Shown: piece after piece, positions 35,165-45,999 of the stretch
Layout of the letters: the number at the start of each line of letters is the position of its first letter
How positions within the stretch are numbered: position 1 is the stretch's first letter
Assembly (NCBI GenBank): GCA_028455995.1
Contig: JABELC010000003.1
Coordinates: forward strand, 2,728,001 to 2,792,000
Source of the DNA: Scleromitrula shiraiana
Taxonomy: Eukaryota; Ascomycota; Leotiomycetes; Helotiales; Sclerotiniaceae
Length of the DNA stretch: 64,000 nucleotides
Direction of reading: 5' to 3'
Translations under genes and position numbers: made by a program
Notes under the pieces: generated by a model
Seen by the model: the letters and a program-made list of their open reading frames with translations, nothing else
What the model was told of the DNA's origin: nothing
Database searches by the model: none

Positions 35165-35474
35165 GCTGTAAACTCTTAATGCGCAGGCGCGTATTCTATT
35201 GCGACAATATAAAAGTTTTTGGTTTTCTTGAAGAAGTTTTCCTTAGGTCTGCTAAGTGCTTTGCAGGTGTGGAGTATATTTCATTCACTCAGAAACGTTG
35301 ATTTTTGATTCACTTGTATCTCGGATTGATATTTCTTTGCAATTATAAATTCAGAAAGACGCATTTGTGGAACCAAACTATGTATTGAATATGAGGAAGG
35401 CAAGGGAGTTTTCGAAACTCGGTGCTAGTTCGGATACATCAGTAAGCTAGGTGGCTATATCATCATGCTCAGTG

Positions 35475-36480
35475 CTAATAAGAGGGAAGTACTTCGACAG
35501 CGACTGAGGTTAATATGCATGAGTTTTGGTATGATAAAACGGATCTGAGAAAAATGTCTAGCTGTCTTTTTTGGGTATATGCTCTATGAACAACCTGCTT
35601 TTCTTCGGCAGCTTCCAATGGTAGCTCATTTATACCAACTTTGAGAAATGATTTCGCATCTCCAGTTGTGTCGAATTCAATCATTTCGCGATTGAATGCA
35701 TTTTCATTCAAAGCTCTAGATCTTTTTTCCGATGATTTAGCTGTTCCTGTTGAAGAAAACTCGCAAGGTCCGCAATAAGCTCCGTAAGCATATAAATGAA
35801 CGTTTCGGGCTTGATACATGCGCAAGTGCATTAGTGACCTGCTATCAGCGTGTATTGGTTTCCAAGTGCAGAATTCTCCTGATAGCCAATTTGCCGAAAA
35901 TAATGGCTTTTTCATTACTGTTGATGTCTATTTCATGCTGAAGTTCTCTTCCACCTCCAGAAATTGCTCGCAAACTTTGGGGGCAAACAACATCTCTCTA
36001 ATAATGGGAATGTAAACCAGTTGTGGACCATATGCGCAAAGTTTTTCACCAAAGTGATGGACAAACACAACATTAGCCAAGGGCTCTGATGGTGAGCGAT
36101 GGATGTGGATACCAAGGGAATCTTCGAGATCGTTTGGTGTTTCGGAAATACTTGTACTTTCATCATGAAAGGAAATATTTTTGGATATTACTTCAACACT
36201 ATCTAGACCTCGATTGACATCAGGTGTTTAAAAGATTACGGTAGGGAATTAACTAACTTTCCAAACAATGTTCTAAACTTTGATAGATCATTTTTTGACA
36301 AATTTTGATTTTCCTTGATTGTATATTATACTGTCTCGTTTGTAGTGATACTGCTAAATCTTTCCTTGCTTGAGTTGGTAGATCTCCATATCCATGTTCT
36401 TCATTTTTCGTCAAATGTGGTTTTTCCAAGGCATTTTCTTCGGAGAAAATGCCAATAAGTTGAGACATCTTGGAGATATT
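35475..36480 (-). pseudogene. Possible remnant of a hydrolase-type (NLR N-terminal-like) gene
   Basis: Three broken minus-strand frames. The first (about 36253-36480) begins with ATG and ends at a plausible GT..AG intron. The second contains IHRSPSEPLANVVFVH at about 36050-36110, which resembles the first strand and oxyanion loop of SesB-type alpha/beta-hydrolases (usually ...A.IVFVHGLGG). The conserved Gly-Leu-Gly-Gly is lost here. A third frame (35475-35915) contains ARNVHLYAYGAY, which could be the next strand of the same fold. The frames are separated by stops and a frame change. The identification rests on short similarity judged by eye, so it is tentative. An unrelated small gene is the alternative. 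Confidence 0.3.
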
Positions 36481-37037
36481 TCTGACTACAACACTGTGGC
36501 ACTTTAACCTCAATAACGGGGACTTTCAAGTCATTCTAGAATGAATAGATTACATCCAGCTATTATAACCCTCAATTTCGGTCTATAAAATTGACGAACG
36601 CCTACATTAGGAGTTAGATAACTATTTAAATATAATGAGCATATACGACACCTTCTATTTGTTAGCAATATGTCTTCCTAGTCAGAAGCTCATTACTGGC
36701 AGTTTAGGAATCTAATCTACACCTTGTAATATCCATGTGAATATATTCTACCAAAACCAACTACTCCGCGCTTATATTCAAACAACTTGTGTGATACTAT
36801 TGGTCAATATCATAAATCTAAAGTGATTTTAACATACTCTTACTCTACTCATGGAAGTCCACTCTATTCCTCCGTTCGTGTTGGGACCATTACTGCTTGG
36901 CTATAGGATATTTCAACAATCATCCTAACATGGTGGGATTGCTTATAACATCATAAAGTATATTCATTACCTTGATTTCTTAACTCCAAAGGAAATAACA
37001 ACACCGAAAAGATTGACACTATCTACATTTCTTCAAA

Positions 37038-38309
37038 ATGGAACCTGATAGTGCTGATTTAAATGTTGATACTCTAAATTCAAATGTCCTTATAGGTATG
37101 TTCATATAATGGCATTCAAAATATAAACCGTTCAGGAACTGACCACAACACAGAATTACACGACATCGAGCACATACACTTAGTATCCAGCCTCGCTATC
37201 TCAGCCTGGGCAAAGAAGTTCAAAACATCAACCATACACAAAGATGGAAAACACTAAGACTATTACCTCAAAGTACATTATCACTTCCTCAAATTATCCT
37301 TCACTTCCTTAAAGAATTTCAGATAAGTGCCGGTGACATGGGTCTTGCATCTCTCCGCGGCGAGTTTGAATCCATGAAAGCCATTCAATAAATTACTCCC
37401 AACTTCATCGCACCCCCAATCGCATACGGATCATTAAAAGAGCAGCCAAACTCTCATTTCTATCTCAGTCACTATCTCCCCATCAACGATACATTACCGG
37501 AACCATCTTCCTTCTGCAAACAACTCGCTACCCTCCATAAATCCTCCATCGCCCCAAAAAACGAGTATGGGTTTCATGTCGTAACTTTCAATGGTGATCT
37601 TCCTCAGAAAAACGATTATTCTGATAGCTGGGAGACATTTTTGCGGACAGATTCCGACATATGTTAAATGTAAATATTGAACGTGCTGGAAGAAGCTCAG
37701 AACCTGAGGTTTTGATTCCTGATTTCTTCGACAAAGTAATTCCGAGATTACTTAGATCATTGGAGAACACCATTAAGCCTAGTTTGGTTCATGGAGATAT
37801 GGTGTGGAAACGTTGATACCAATACTCTCGATAATCAGCCGGTTATCTTTGATGCTGGGTGCTTCTATGCTCATAATGAATGTATGCGATATCTATCACT
37901 GGGATACATAATTTGTAGATACTGACATGATTGTATAGATGAGCTTGGTAATTGGCGACCAGAACGTAATAAGTTCTCGAAGGCATATTTCGATGCGTAT
38001 CATGCTTGTTTTCCAAGGGCGTCGCCAGAGGAGGATTATGATGATCGCATTATCTTATATTCGATGTATGTTCCTTATTGAGTATTTTCAAACTTTCCCA
38101 ATCTTTGACTCACATTCTTAGGCGTTTCAATCTGCATGCTGCAAGTCTTTTTCCTAATGTACCAAGCTATAGAGAATCGTAATATCGTTTATTAAAATTT
38201 CCCGTTGAGTCTGACAAACGTGATAGGGCCATAGAAGATGAGGAATCCAGTTAAGAAATATCCGAAAGGATATGAGGATCCTACAGTTACTGAAATGGCA
38301 TTAAAGTAG
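37038..38309 (+). pseudogene. Ribulosamine/fructosamine 3-kinase family pseudogene
   Basis: Degraded gene of the protein-ribulosamine/fructosamine 3-kinase family (protein deglycation kinases with an APH-like fold). Blocks seen in order across shifting frames: AGDMGLASLRGEFESM, FIAPPIAYGSLK, HFYLSHYLP, QLATLHKSSIAPKNEYGF, FADRFRHMLN, PSLVHGD, then WCGNVDTNTLDNQPVIFDAGCF, ELGNWRPERNKFSKAYFDAYH, DYDDRIILYSMRFNLHAASLFPN and KKYPKGYED. Lesions: TAA at 37255-37257 and 37389-37391; frameshifts in a T run near 37637-37642, at the catalytic loop near 37799-37802 (between HGD and WCGN), and near 38231-38242. Several introns keep GT..AG borders. It cannot yield a full protein without correcting several breaks, so it is a pseudogene. 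Confidence 0.85.
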
Positions 38310-39591
38310 CATTTACTTGGATTGTTCTCAGCTAGTGGGATGGATGTGTGTTAAGATATGAATTTCCAAGTGTATAGATATCCTTACTCTACAATCCTTT
38401 AAGTAACAACATATTGTTAGATACGGCATATGATTTGCATGTACTCACTTGAGTATATATAGATTTATTATGCGTATATGTCCATAGCATTATCGATGCA
38501 ACGTTATTCTTGATAGTACCTGGTGCAGGTCTAGATTTTGAAGGATTTCCAACCTTGGCTTATGTCGTGGATGTGGTGCTGCTTGTGGGTAAGTATGGTT
38601 ACATAAGCACCCCGCCCTCAATACCAAAGCTGTACCACGAAAGCAAACGGCCAGTTTCAGTGACAATAGTCATGATACAGCCAAACACATTTTACGAGCC
38701 AAATGCATTGAAGATAAAGTCGCACAAGAGATCTCTAACCATCATGAATATCTCATAGGTCCAGCTTCAAAGCTCCTGCCGCGTCTATACTCACGTTTCA
38801 AAACCTTGTCAAAGTAAGGTTAAGCAAGCGCTTATTCTACCCAGACGGCTTCCTTCTCATCCAACGATAATGTCATGATCTACAATGCATGAATATTTAT
38901 TCCGAACATAGGTTCCTATTTCTCGGGCCCAATACCAAGTATTCAATGAGTGGTCTGCAACCATTGGTTTTAAAAATAAAGCTGTTTTGTTTTTGCACTG
39001 TCCTCACAATTGACCATTGTAGACGGACTGTTTCCCATTGGACAACTCAGCGCATGTCATGACATTCAAACGTCTCATGAATTTATAGAGTCAAAATCGG
39101 TTCTACAGACTAGATTAAAGATGTGTCTGGATCGATGATACGAGATGATCTAGACCTTGTGGACTGTGGAGCTGAGTGAGTGAGAATGAATACTTAATGA
39201 TCGGAGATGCTCGTTGTTGTTTGCTTTTATCATCATCTCATTCATCATTCTTTTCATTATCTACAAGTCAGATCGTTTTCTTCTTCTTCAGTCTTTTCTT
39301 TTGGCTAGGACTAGAATTTTGGGACATTCTCTTCATACACATATAAATACTATCCATTCTTTCGCTGCCTGCTCAGCTAGAACTTTCACTTCTATTCGCG
39401 GAGTCAAGCCAGTATCTCGAAAAAGTTTACACACTCTCTATAAAACCATTATTAAGAAGGTTTTACTCACCTAGTGTGAAGTTTCAATCATCAACCGAAG
39501 TTTATTTTCAAGCTCTCATATCTTTTGTATCTCTTTTACTTCACAACTAAAAAACTTCATCTCTCAACCCAATCCGATTCAAGAATTTATA
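38310..39591. other. Intergenic region upstream of the MARVEL-like gene
   Basis: I see no gene. The last 400 bases contain CT-rich and TTC-rich sequence typical of a fungal 5' untranslated region. An 82-codon plus-strand frame (38510-38758) has no recognisable features. Confidence 0.5.
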
Positions 39592-40211
39592 ATGCCTTTC
39601 CCAAAGAACTACGGTGCTCTCGGAGCTTCCTTCACAATCGCTCGAGCTCTTCAAGCCGCATGTCTCATTGCAATTCTCGGCATGACAGCAAATTTCATCT
39701 CCGAAATCAACGCCGTCGACCAAGTTCCCCCCAAGGTTCTCGTTGGAACTCTTAGCGTCGTATGTCTTTTCGATTCCCACCCACTCACCTCAAATCATAC
39801 TAACCAACCCCCTTATAGGTCTGCATCGCAGTAATCTACGTAGCCATCTCCTACATCCTCTACTTCGACGCCATGCTCCCCTTTCTCATCTCCACCGGCG
39901 CCGACTCCCTCGTCCTCATCGCCTTAATCGTCGTCGCCGTTACAGTTGGAAAACCCCTCTCCTACCTCGATTGTCCCGCTCTTCCAAATGTGGGGGTGAC
40001 GGCTGCATTTCTAGACTCGGCGCTAGCCAATATCTCCAAGATTAATTATTGGGTCTGGGCTGGTGCGTCCAAGACTACGTGTTTTGAGTTGAAGGCGATT
40101 TGGGGGTTCAGTATTGCTCTTTGTGTTTTGTTTGCTTTTAGTAGTATTGTTAGTGTTTGTTTGTGGAAGAAGCAGAAGATGTTTGTTAAGAAGGATGTTG
40201 AAGGGTTTTAA
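39592..40211 (+). CDS. Four-pass MARVEL-like membrane protein (186 aa)
   Basis: Small integral membrane protein with four hydrophobic segments (about residues 15-38, 52-72, 78-103 and 145-168), ending in a lysine-rich tail. The model is join(39592..39759, 39819..40211), with one 59-bp GT..AG intron falling in the second membrane segment, as in many fungal MARVEL-type proteins. Cysteines lie in the extracellular loop between segments three and four (LDCP, TTCF). The topology and the ARALQAACLIAILGM opening fit the MARVEL-domain family, which organises membrane microdomains in fungi. The specific role is unknown. The start ATG follows a CT-rich leader. Confidence 0.82.
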
Positions 40212-42025
40212 TTCCTCGCGCGATTTCCAAGATAGAATCTTAGGTGCTAGGAGGGTATGAAAGATGGGGGATGAATACATGCTGGGTATGTAATGAGTCT
40301 TTTCGTTGGCACTAGAGACACATGAAAAAAAGGAGAGGCATAATGTGTTAGACAAAAATCGGGCGGGCCTCAAGGTTTAGAGAATTTCTTTTGTCAGTTT
40401 GGGGATCATCAGTAGTATTTGCTCGTTATTTTTGTGTTTAATTTTGCGCTGGTTGGGGGGTTGCGTTGTTGGTAATAATGAATTAATGAATGGATACACG
40501 ATGACTTCAATTCTGTTTGAACAAATAAATTTTTTTATATTTGTAAATAACTAACATGGGAGTCAGTGAGTAACGTTCCAACCACTAATTATATACTATA
40601 AAATGACTACGATTCAATCTAGATAAATCACATAAGTTTCAGTGATCCGTTTTGAGTCAATTAAACAACTCATTCACCAACCCCGTCTCAAAATAATGCT
40701 AATGCTCTCAAATAAGAACATTTTCGACGAAAGAAATTCTGGATATCAACATTAAGACCACTACCAAATTAGTACAAGCCAAGAACAAGACTGGACAATC
40801 CAACTTGGCTTGGAATATATTAATAGTTGGCAACAAGTAATAAGTACTCGTACATGCTAGATATCTAATTCTTCAGTACACTGATGCGAAACAAAACACA
40901 ATTCCAAATTGATATCGGTAGTTTTTTATCAATATGTACTGTGCCATGTAAGCCGTACCTCATATATATCGGTATATACTCACTTACTATGTAGGTAGTT
41001 ACGCAACAGCAACGCAACGCAACGCAACGCAATGTAATAAGATTTGCAACAAAAGGAGTTGTGGAATCTGAAATTTAATCTGATTTTGATATACTCGAGT
41101 AGTTCTAATATGGATAGTACGGATGGATGACAAGTAAATAGCTAAACGTGGATGTACCCCGCAAACCGGATGTATGGGGTTCCGATATCTTGGGATTGAT
41201 TGATCGATGGGTGGGATGGGGACGCTACGATACTGTAAGGTTTTTTTAGTCAGGGACTTGTGGTTTTGACTTTGGCTTGAGTGATATAACTGTTACTATG
41301 ATTGATTGATAGTTCTATTCTAGTGAATAGAATAGATGGTCACATTGGACTGAGGGACTGAGAGACTGAAAGACTAACAGATACAATGAATATATGAGAT
41401 AGGAAATATAATTCTTTTTTCATCGAGCGATTGAATAATCAACCACCAAGAAAAGAAAAGAAAAAAAAAAACGTGGATGACATACTCCGATTCTATTTCA
41501 AATCTAACCGGCAATTATAAAGAATTATTATTATTATTGTTATTATTGATTATACCACCAATACGCCTCCACACATCCATACCCTATGGGACCTATGGAG
41601 TAGCAAATAAAAAGCCCAGTTCAAGCCCAAAAAAATCTTGGATTTAATTCATGTACAACGCAAGTACGTCGATCGGTGCAGTAAGATACGCTATTTATTT
41701 ACCTAGGTAGGTATTACATAGGTAGGGTAGAGGGGCTCAGCTTCTTGTTCTTGGTCCATTGCATTTGGGTATTTATCGTTATCGCAGCGCATGTAGTTTG
41801 AAAGCTGAACTTGCAAATCGTTAGATGGATGGACAGATAATAAATTTATCTGATTTTACGATTTTATGATCTTTCATCTATCTGACTTTGATATTTCGGA
41901 CTTGGAATTATCGAAATAAAGTTCTTGTTTTGTTAAGCAAGAAAGATAGATATATCGATTGAGACAGCCCAAGCATAAACAGGAACAAACGACAAACAAT
42001 ATCAACGAACCAAAACAAACCCAAA
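40212..42025. other. Intergenic region with simple repeats
   Basis: No gene seen. It contains a GCAAC tandem repeat near 41009-41033, A-rich tracts near 41453-41471, and an ATT/ATTATTG cluster near 41526-41550. The final 100 bases lead into the DUF7053-like gene. Confidence 0.5.
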
Positions 42026-43075
42026 ATGGCCAAAACAATATTCACAACCATCACTCCCCTCCCCGCAAACATAACGCGGGCGACCGTCCTCGAAACCCTC
42101 CACGACCACCTCGAAATGATCGATCTCAACCCCTCCCACGCATACCGCACCCCCCTCTCCCGACCCCCTCCCCACGCCACCCCCGAAGAATACCACTGTT
42201 CCTGGTACACCATCACGGATTCCGTGTCCTATTTACCGGCGAATCTCGTTACCGGCAGCGTCTCCTTCACCGCGTGTTTCCACAATCTATCTGACGGGCT
42301 CCAAACCCATTGTTATGCGCCGATGGGCCTAGATATCAAGGAGAAATGGACGGTAGGGGGGAATGAACCCGGGGAGGAGATCGTGCCGAGGGAGATTGGC
42401 ATTAATGCGCCTGTTGAGGGGCTCTATTTGAGGGAGGATGTGGATATGAAGTGTAATTTTTTGATGACGAGGTTTGTGAGGAAGACCTTGAAGGAGAGTT
42501 TGAGGAAGCTGGTGGAGAGGTTGGTGGTTAAGGCGCAGCTGGAGGAGGTGAGGGGGAGGAATGATAGGGTGAGGTGGGAGCAGCAGCAGAGGGAGTTAGC
42601 GTTTGCACAGGGTCAGGGTCAGGGTCAGGGTCAGGGTCAGGGTCACGATTACAAGATGGAGGGCGATTATAATAGCAATGTGAATATCATGTCGCCACCG
42701 CTGAGTCCCCCGTTGCGAAGCCCGGGTTTAAGTAATGTTAGTATGGGTGGGATGGGAAGAGCAACTAGTAGAGCAAGTTCGCATTCTCAATCGTATGGGG
42801 GCAGTCCACCGATGACTCCACCGCCTAGCGCGGGATATCCTGAGAAATGGATGGAGATTCAGCAATACCAACAACAGCAGAGACAATACGGGAATGGGAA
42901 TGGAAACGTCGGAAGAAAATCCTACACGGCTCCAAACCGATGGTCGGGTGTAAGCGAAAATTCGAATCCGAATGTGAATCTGAATGGGAATAGGACTTCG
43001 TATCAGACGTGGCATGGTAACCAGCAGAGCATTGCGGAGATGGATGTACCGGGTGGTCCGGTTGAACTTCCTTAG
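42026..43075 (+). CDS. DUF7053-like protein with Gly-Gln repeat (349 aa)
   Basis: Single-exon fungal protein. Residues 1-165 match the Pezizomycotina DUF7053 domain: FTTITPLPANITRATVLETLHDH, HCSWYTITDSVSYLPANL, DGLQTHCYAPMGLDIKEKW and APVEGLYLREDVDMKCNFLM. Predicted folds for such domains suggest a lipid/START-like beta structure, but the function is not established. A basic helix follows (about 158-195). The C-terminal half is disordered and rich in Gln, Ser and Pro. It contains a run of six Gly-Gln pairs encoded by a perfect six-base repeat at 42608-42644, which probably varies between strains. No signal peptide or membrane helix. Confidence 0.85.
   Translation: MAKTIFTTITPLPANITRATVLETLHDHLEMIDLNPSHAYRTPLSRPPPHATPEEYHCSWYTITDSVSYLPANLVTGSVSFTACFHNLSDGLQTHCYAPMGLDIKEKWTVGGNEPGEEIVPREIGINAPVEGLYLREDVDMKCNFLMTRFVRKTLKESLRKLVERLVVKAQLEEVRGRNDRVRWEQQQRELAFAQGQGQGQGQGQGHDYKMEGDYNSNVNIMSPPLSPPLRSPGLSNVSMGGMGRATSRASSHSQSYGGSPPMTPPPSAGYPEKWMEIQQYQQQQRQYGNGNGNVGRKSYTAPNRWSGVSENSNPNVNLNGNRTSYQTWHGNQQSIAEMDVPGGPVELP
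42608..42644 (+). repeat. Coding hexanucleotide repeat (GGTCAG)n
   Basis: Six tandem copies of a six-base unit inside the DUF7053-like gene, encoding alternating Gly and Gln. Slippage here changes length without breaking the frame. Confidence 0.95.
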
Positions 43076-44064
43076 ATGGTATGAGATTAGATTGGATGAG
43101 AGGACAAGAAGTCGAGAATGGGGATGTTCGTTCGATTCGATTCAATTCAATTCAATTCTTAACTACTAGCATATGACATATCTGACACGGAAGGATGAAC
43201 GTCCGAGTGGGCGAGGAAAAGCAAAGAAAAGCAAAGAAAAGAAAAGAAAACAATCAAGAGTACGAAAACAAACCACTGATATTCATCTCGCTAAATCAAT
43301 CAAATGAAAGGACTGCGAAACAGATAACCATGGAAGAGAAAGATATTACCAAGATAATGGGACGGCAAGCGATACGACAAATGGAACGCACGATTTGCCA
43401 TGTCAGCTTCGTGGGGATGGAGGATAGGCAATGGATGGAATCAATAAATAGGGGATGGATACTCCAGCTACGACACGTACTGTATGGTAGTTGGGTACAA
43501 TGTAAGTTGAGGAGCGGAAATGGATGGGAATGGATGGTTACTAAGGAAAAGGAAAGGGAAGGAAAGGGAAGGGAAAGGGAGGGGAGGGAAGGAAAGGGAA
43601 GGAAAGGGAAGGGAAGGAAAGGACTGGGTTAGCTATTACGAATTTATGAACGGCGTCTTATGAAAGAAACTATGCGGATTACGGAACATGGAATATGGAA
43701 CATGGAATATCTTGGGGTATTGGTGGTTTATTATTCATATTTATTGCATTTCAAGATTTTGTTATGTTATGTTATGTTATGTTATGATATTGCGAGAATG
43801 AGAGCATTCCTTCACTTGGGGTTTTGCATTCCTCTTGGTTGGAAAATATTCAATAACATAATCGCAAAAGCTTCAAGATGCTGGCCAGTACTGTAGTGTA
43901 GTAGCGAGAGAAAGAGAAAATATATATCTCAAATCAACCAAATAAATAATATAAAATAAGTACGAAAATGAACATATTTTTATTGAGGATCTATGTGTAC
44001 AAACAAGCCCCGCATCATACACGCTTGTGCCTTGCCTCCCAAACCGCACCATCTAAATCCCCAC
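43076..44064. other. Convergent intergenic region with long homopurine tract
   Basis: 3' space between the DUF7053-like gene (plus) and the MPP beta gene (minus). It contains an 81-base uninterrupted purine run at 43543-43623 and a GTTAT tandem repeat near 43759-43784. A 145-codon frame over the purine tract (43195-43632) is Lys/Arg/Gly/Glu repeat and is not supported as a gene. Confidence 0.6.
43543..43623. repeat. 81-base homopurine tract
   Basis: An uninterrupted run of A and G on the plus strand built from GGAAAG and GGGAA words. Such tracts can form triplex (H-DNA) structures in supercoiled DNA. Here it lies in a 3' intergenic region. Confidence 0.9.
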
Positions 44065-45709
44065 TTATGCATTTCTGCTCATATCGTTCCTCACACGGTT
44101 ATAGTCGAGTAGACCTTCAATTGAACCAACAGCACTGATAGCAATATCCTGATCCCATAACTTTCTTTGCGCAAAGCTCATAACATCCTTCTCGGTAATG
44201 GCTCCAATAACTCGCTCGATTTCCTCGGGTCCCATGCGACGACCGGTGGTGATGATTTGTCGTCCGATGTCTTCGGCTACGGCGGTGGTGCCGTCGAGAG
44301 AGAGGAGGATGGATGCCTTGAGTTGGGCCTTGGCTCGCTCAACTTCGGCTTCGCCGACGTTGTATGATAATCTGGACCATTCTCTGAGGGTGAAGTGAAC
44401 CAAATCGTCAATACGGGTAAGTTTGTCGGAAACGAGGTAGATACCCCAAAGACTAGAGAATGTTAGTATTTAATGGAGACATCATGGCAGTGTTCCTTAC
44501 CCAGTATCGCTGTAACTTGTTGAGAAACTCATAAAGCTGTTGGCCAAGTCGTGCTTGTGGACGAATCCACTAAGCTTGCTGCCCATGTGAGGAGCGTTAC
44601 CCATAGCCTTGTCCCAGTTACCAACGATAGCTTGAGTGACCAAGGCAGTGTAGTAATCATCATCCTTCCAGCTAACACCCTCAACAGCAATGGCAATGTT
44701 TGCGGTTGGGATGGTATCATCACGGACTCTGACTTCAGAACCAATGAAATCTGGCTTTCTCTTTTGTGCGTTAGCAACTGCTTGGGCAGCGCTGCTGTAT
44801 GGTTGAGTTGCAAGACCAGCAAAGTGCTTCTCGGCGAGCTCTACGAGTTGCTCATGGGGAACACCTCCAGCACCAACAAGGACCATACGATCAGCAGTGT
44901 AGTTTGTCTTAATGTAGTTGGTCAAATCGTCTCTTTGGATAGATTGAATGTTCTTGGCGGGGCCCAAAATGGTACGTCCTAATGGTTGTCCTTGGAAAGC
45001 AGTTGCGTGTAAGTGATCAAAGACAACTTCCTCTAATTGCTTATCAACCTCTTCGGATTCTCTAAGGATGACATCACGTTCTCTGTTGATGGCGGACTGT
45101 TCAAGTTTGGAGTTTTGGAGAATATCGGAAAGGATGTTGACGGTTGCGGGTACATCTGCGTTGAATGCTTTGGCGTAGTAGACTGTGTTTTCACGCTTTA
45201 CATATGATTAGAAAAGTTCCTTCCATATCCGGGTCCGTAATAAACATACAGATGTGTAGGCATTTAAGTGACCACCCATATTCTCGATCTCCAACTCCAA
45301 TTGATGTTGTGTTCGGTTGCTGGTTCCCTAACCTCATTGTAAGCCTGTTTATTCCCACTTCCCATTCAGATTAGAGTGTACCTTGAAAGCAAGATGTTCC
45401 AAGAAGTGAGCAGTGCCATTTGTCTTATCGGTCTCTGCCCGAGAACCGGCATCGATCCATACACCAACTGTCGAAGTCTGTGCCCATGGCGAATGTTCTG
45501 TAGCAATCTGTTCTGCGTCAGCAGTTGCCTTTCACTCCATTCCAATCCATCCTTACCGTCAGACCGTTCGAAAGAGTTGTGGTTTCTGTCTTCACGCCAT
45601 TTTTTGTCACAGGTGTTGCGAACCCTCTTCTCAGGCCCGATACAACATTGGGTGCAGCGCGGTTGCGCAGACCCTGTGTAAGGTTTAAAGCTAACCGCCG
45701 GGACGCCAT
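44065..45709 (-). CDS. MAS1: Mitochondrial processing peptidase beta subunit (479 aa)
   Basis: Zinc metallopeptidase subunit that removes presequences from imported mitochondrial proteins in the matrix. In Neurospora the same protein (PEP) is also core protein I of complex III. Exons, minus strand: 45557..45709, 45382..45507, 45250..45327, 44501..45195, 44065..44452. All introns are 48-54 bp GT..AG, total 1440 nt. The N-terminus (ASRRLALNLTQGLRNR...GFATP) is a presequence. The inverted zinc motif HFLEH is complete (His85, Glu88, His89), with the distal ligand Glu165 exactly 76 residues later. This favours catalytic MPP beta over an inactive QCR1 paralogue. A flexible glycine-containing loop and the C-terminal M16 repeat are present at normal length. 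It is divergent from sdhD, 290 bp away. Confidence 0.95.
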
Positions 45710-45999
45710 AGAGTTGTGAGTATGAAAGGATGTGGTTGAGGATTAAATCGGATTGAAGATATACCCCGTTGCGTTCAAATTGCTAGAAATTAGTGAACTG
45801 AAGAGCTTAGCCAAGTTGATCAAAAATTCAACCAATCAGATTAATTCCGGCTTTGCTGACCCCACACGTGATTAGTAGCCGAGTACCTAATAATTCCGAT
45901 GATATCGTGGAGTCTATTGTCGACCGAGCATATATGAATACCTTCAATATACCCGTTTAATTTTCATTTTGTACTTTCCCATAATCGCAGGAATTCATA
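45710..45999. promoter_or_regulatory. 290-bp shared promoter region of MPP beta and sdhD
   Basis: The two mitochondrial genes are divergently transcribed from this short space, so both promoters must lie here or inside the neighbouring 5' ends. An ATTGG-type (inverted CCAAT) element can be read near 45833-45838 (CCAAT on the plus strand within CAACCAATCAG). Co-regulation of the two genes is an inference from the layout. Confidence 0.55.

Noticed and set aside
43195..43632. 145-codon plus-strand frame
   Set aside because: Its second half is Lys/Glu/Gly/Arg repeat from the homopurine tract, and it lies in the 3' region between convergent genes.
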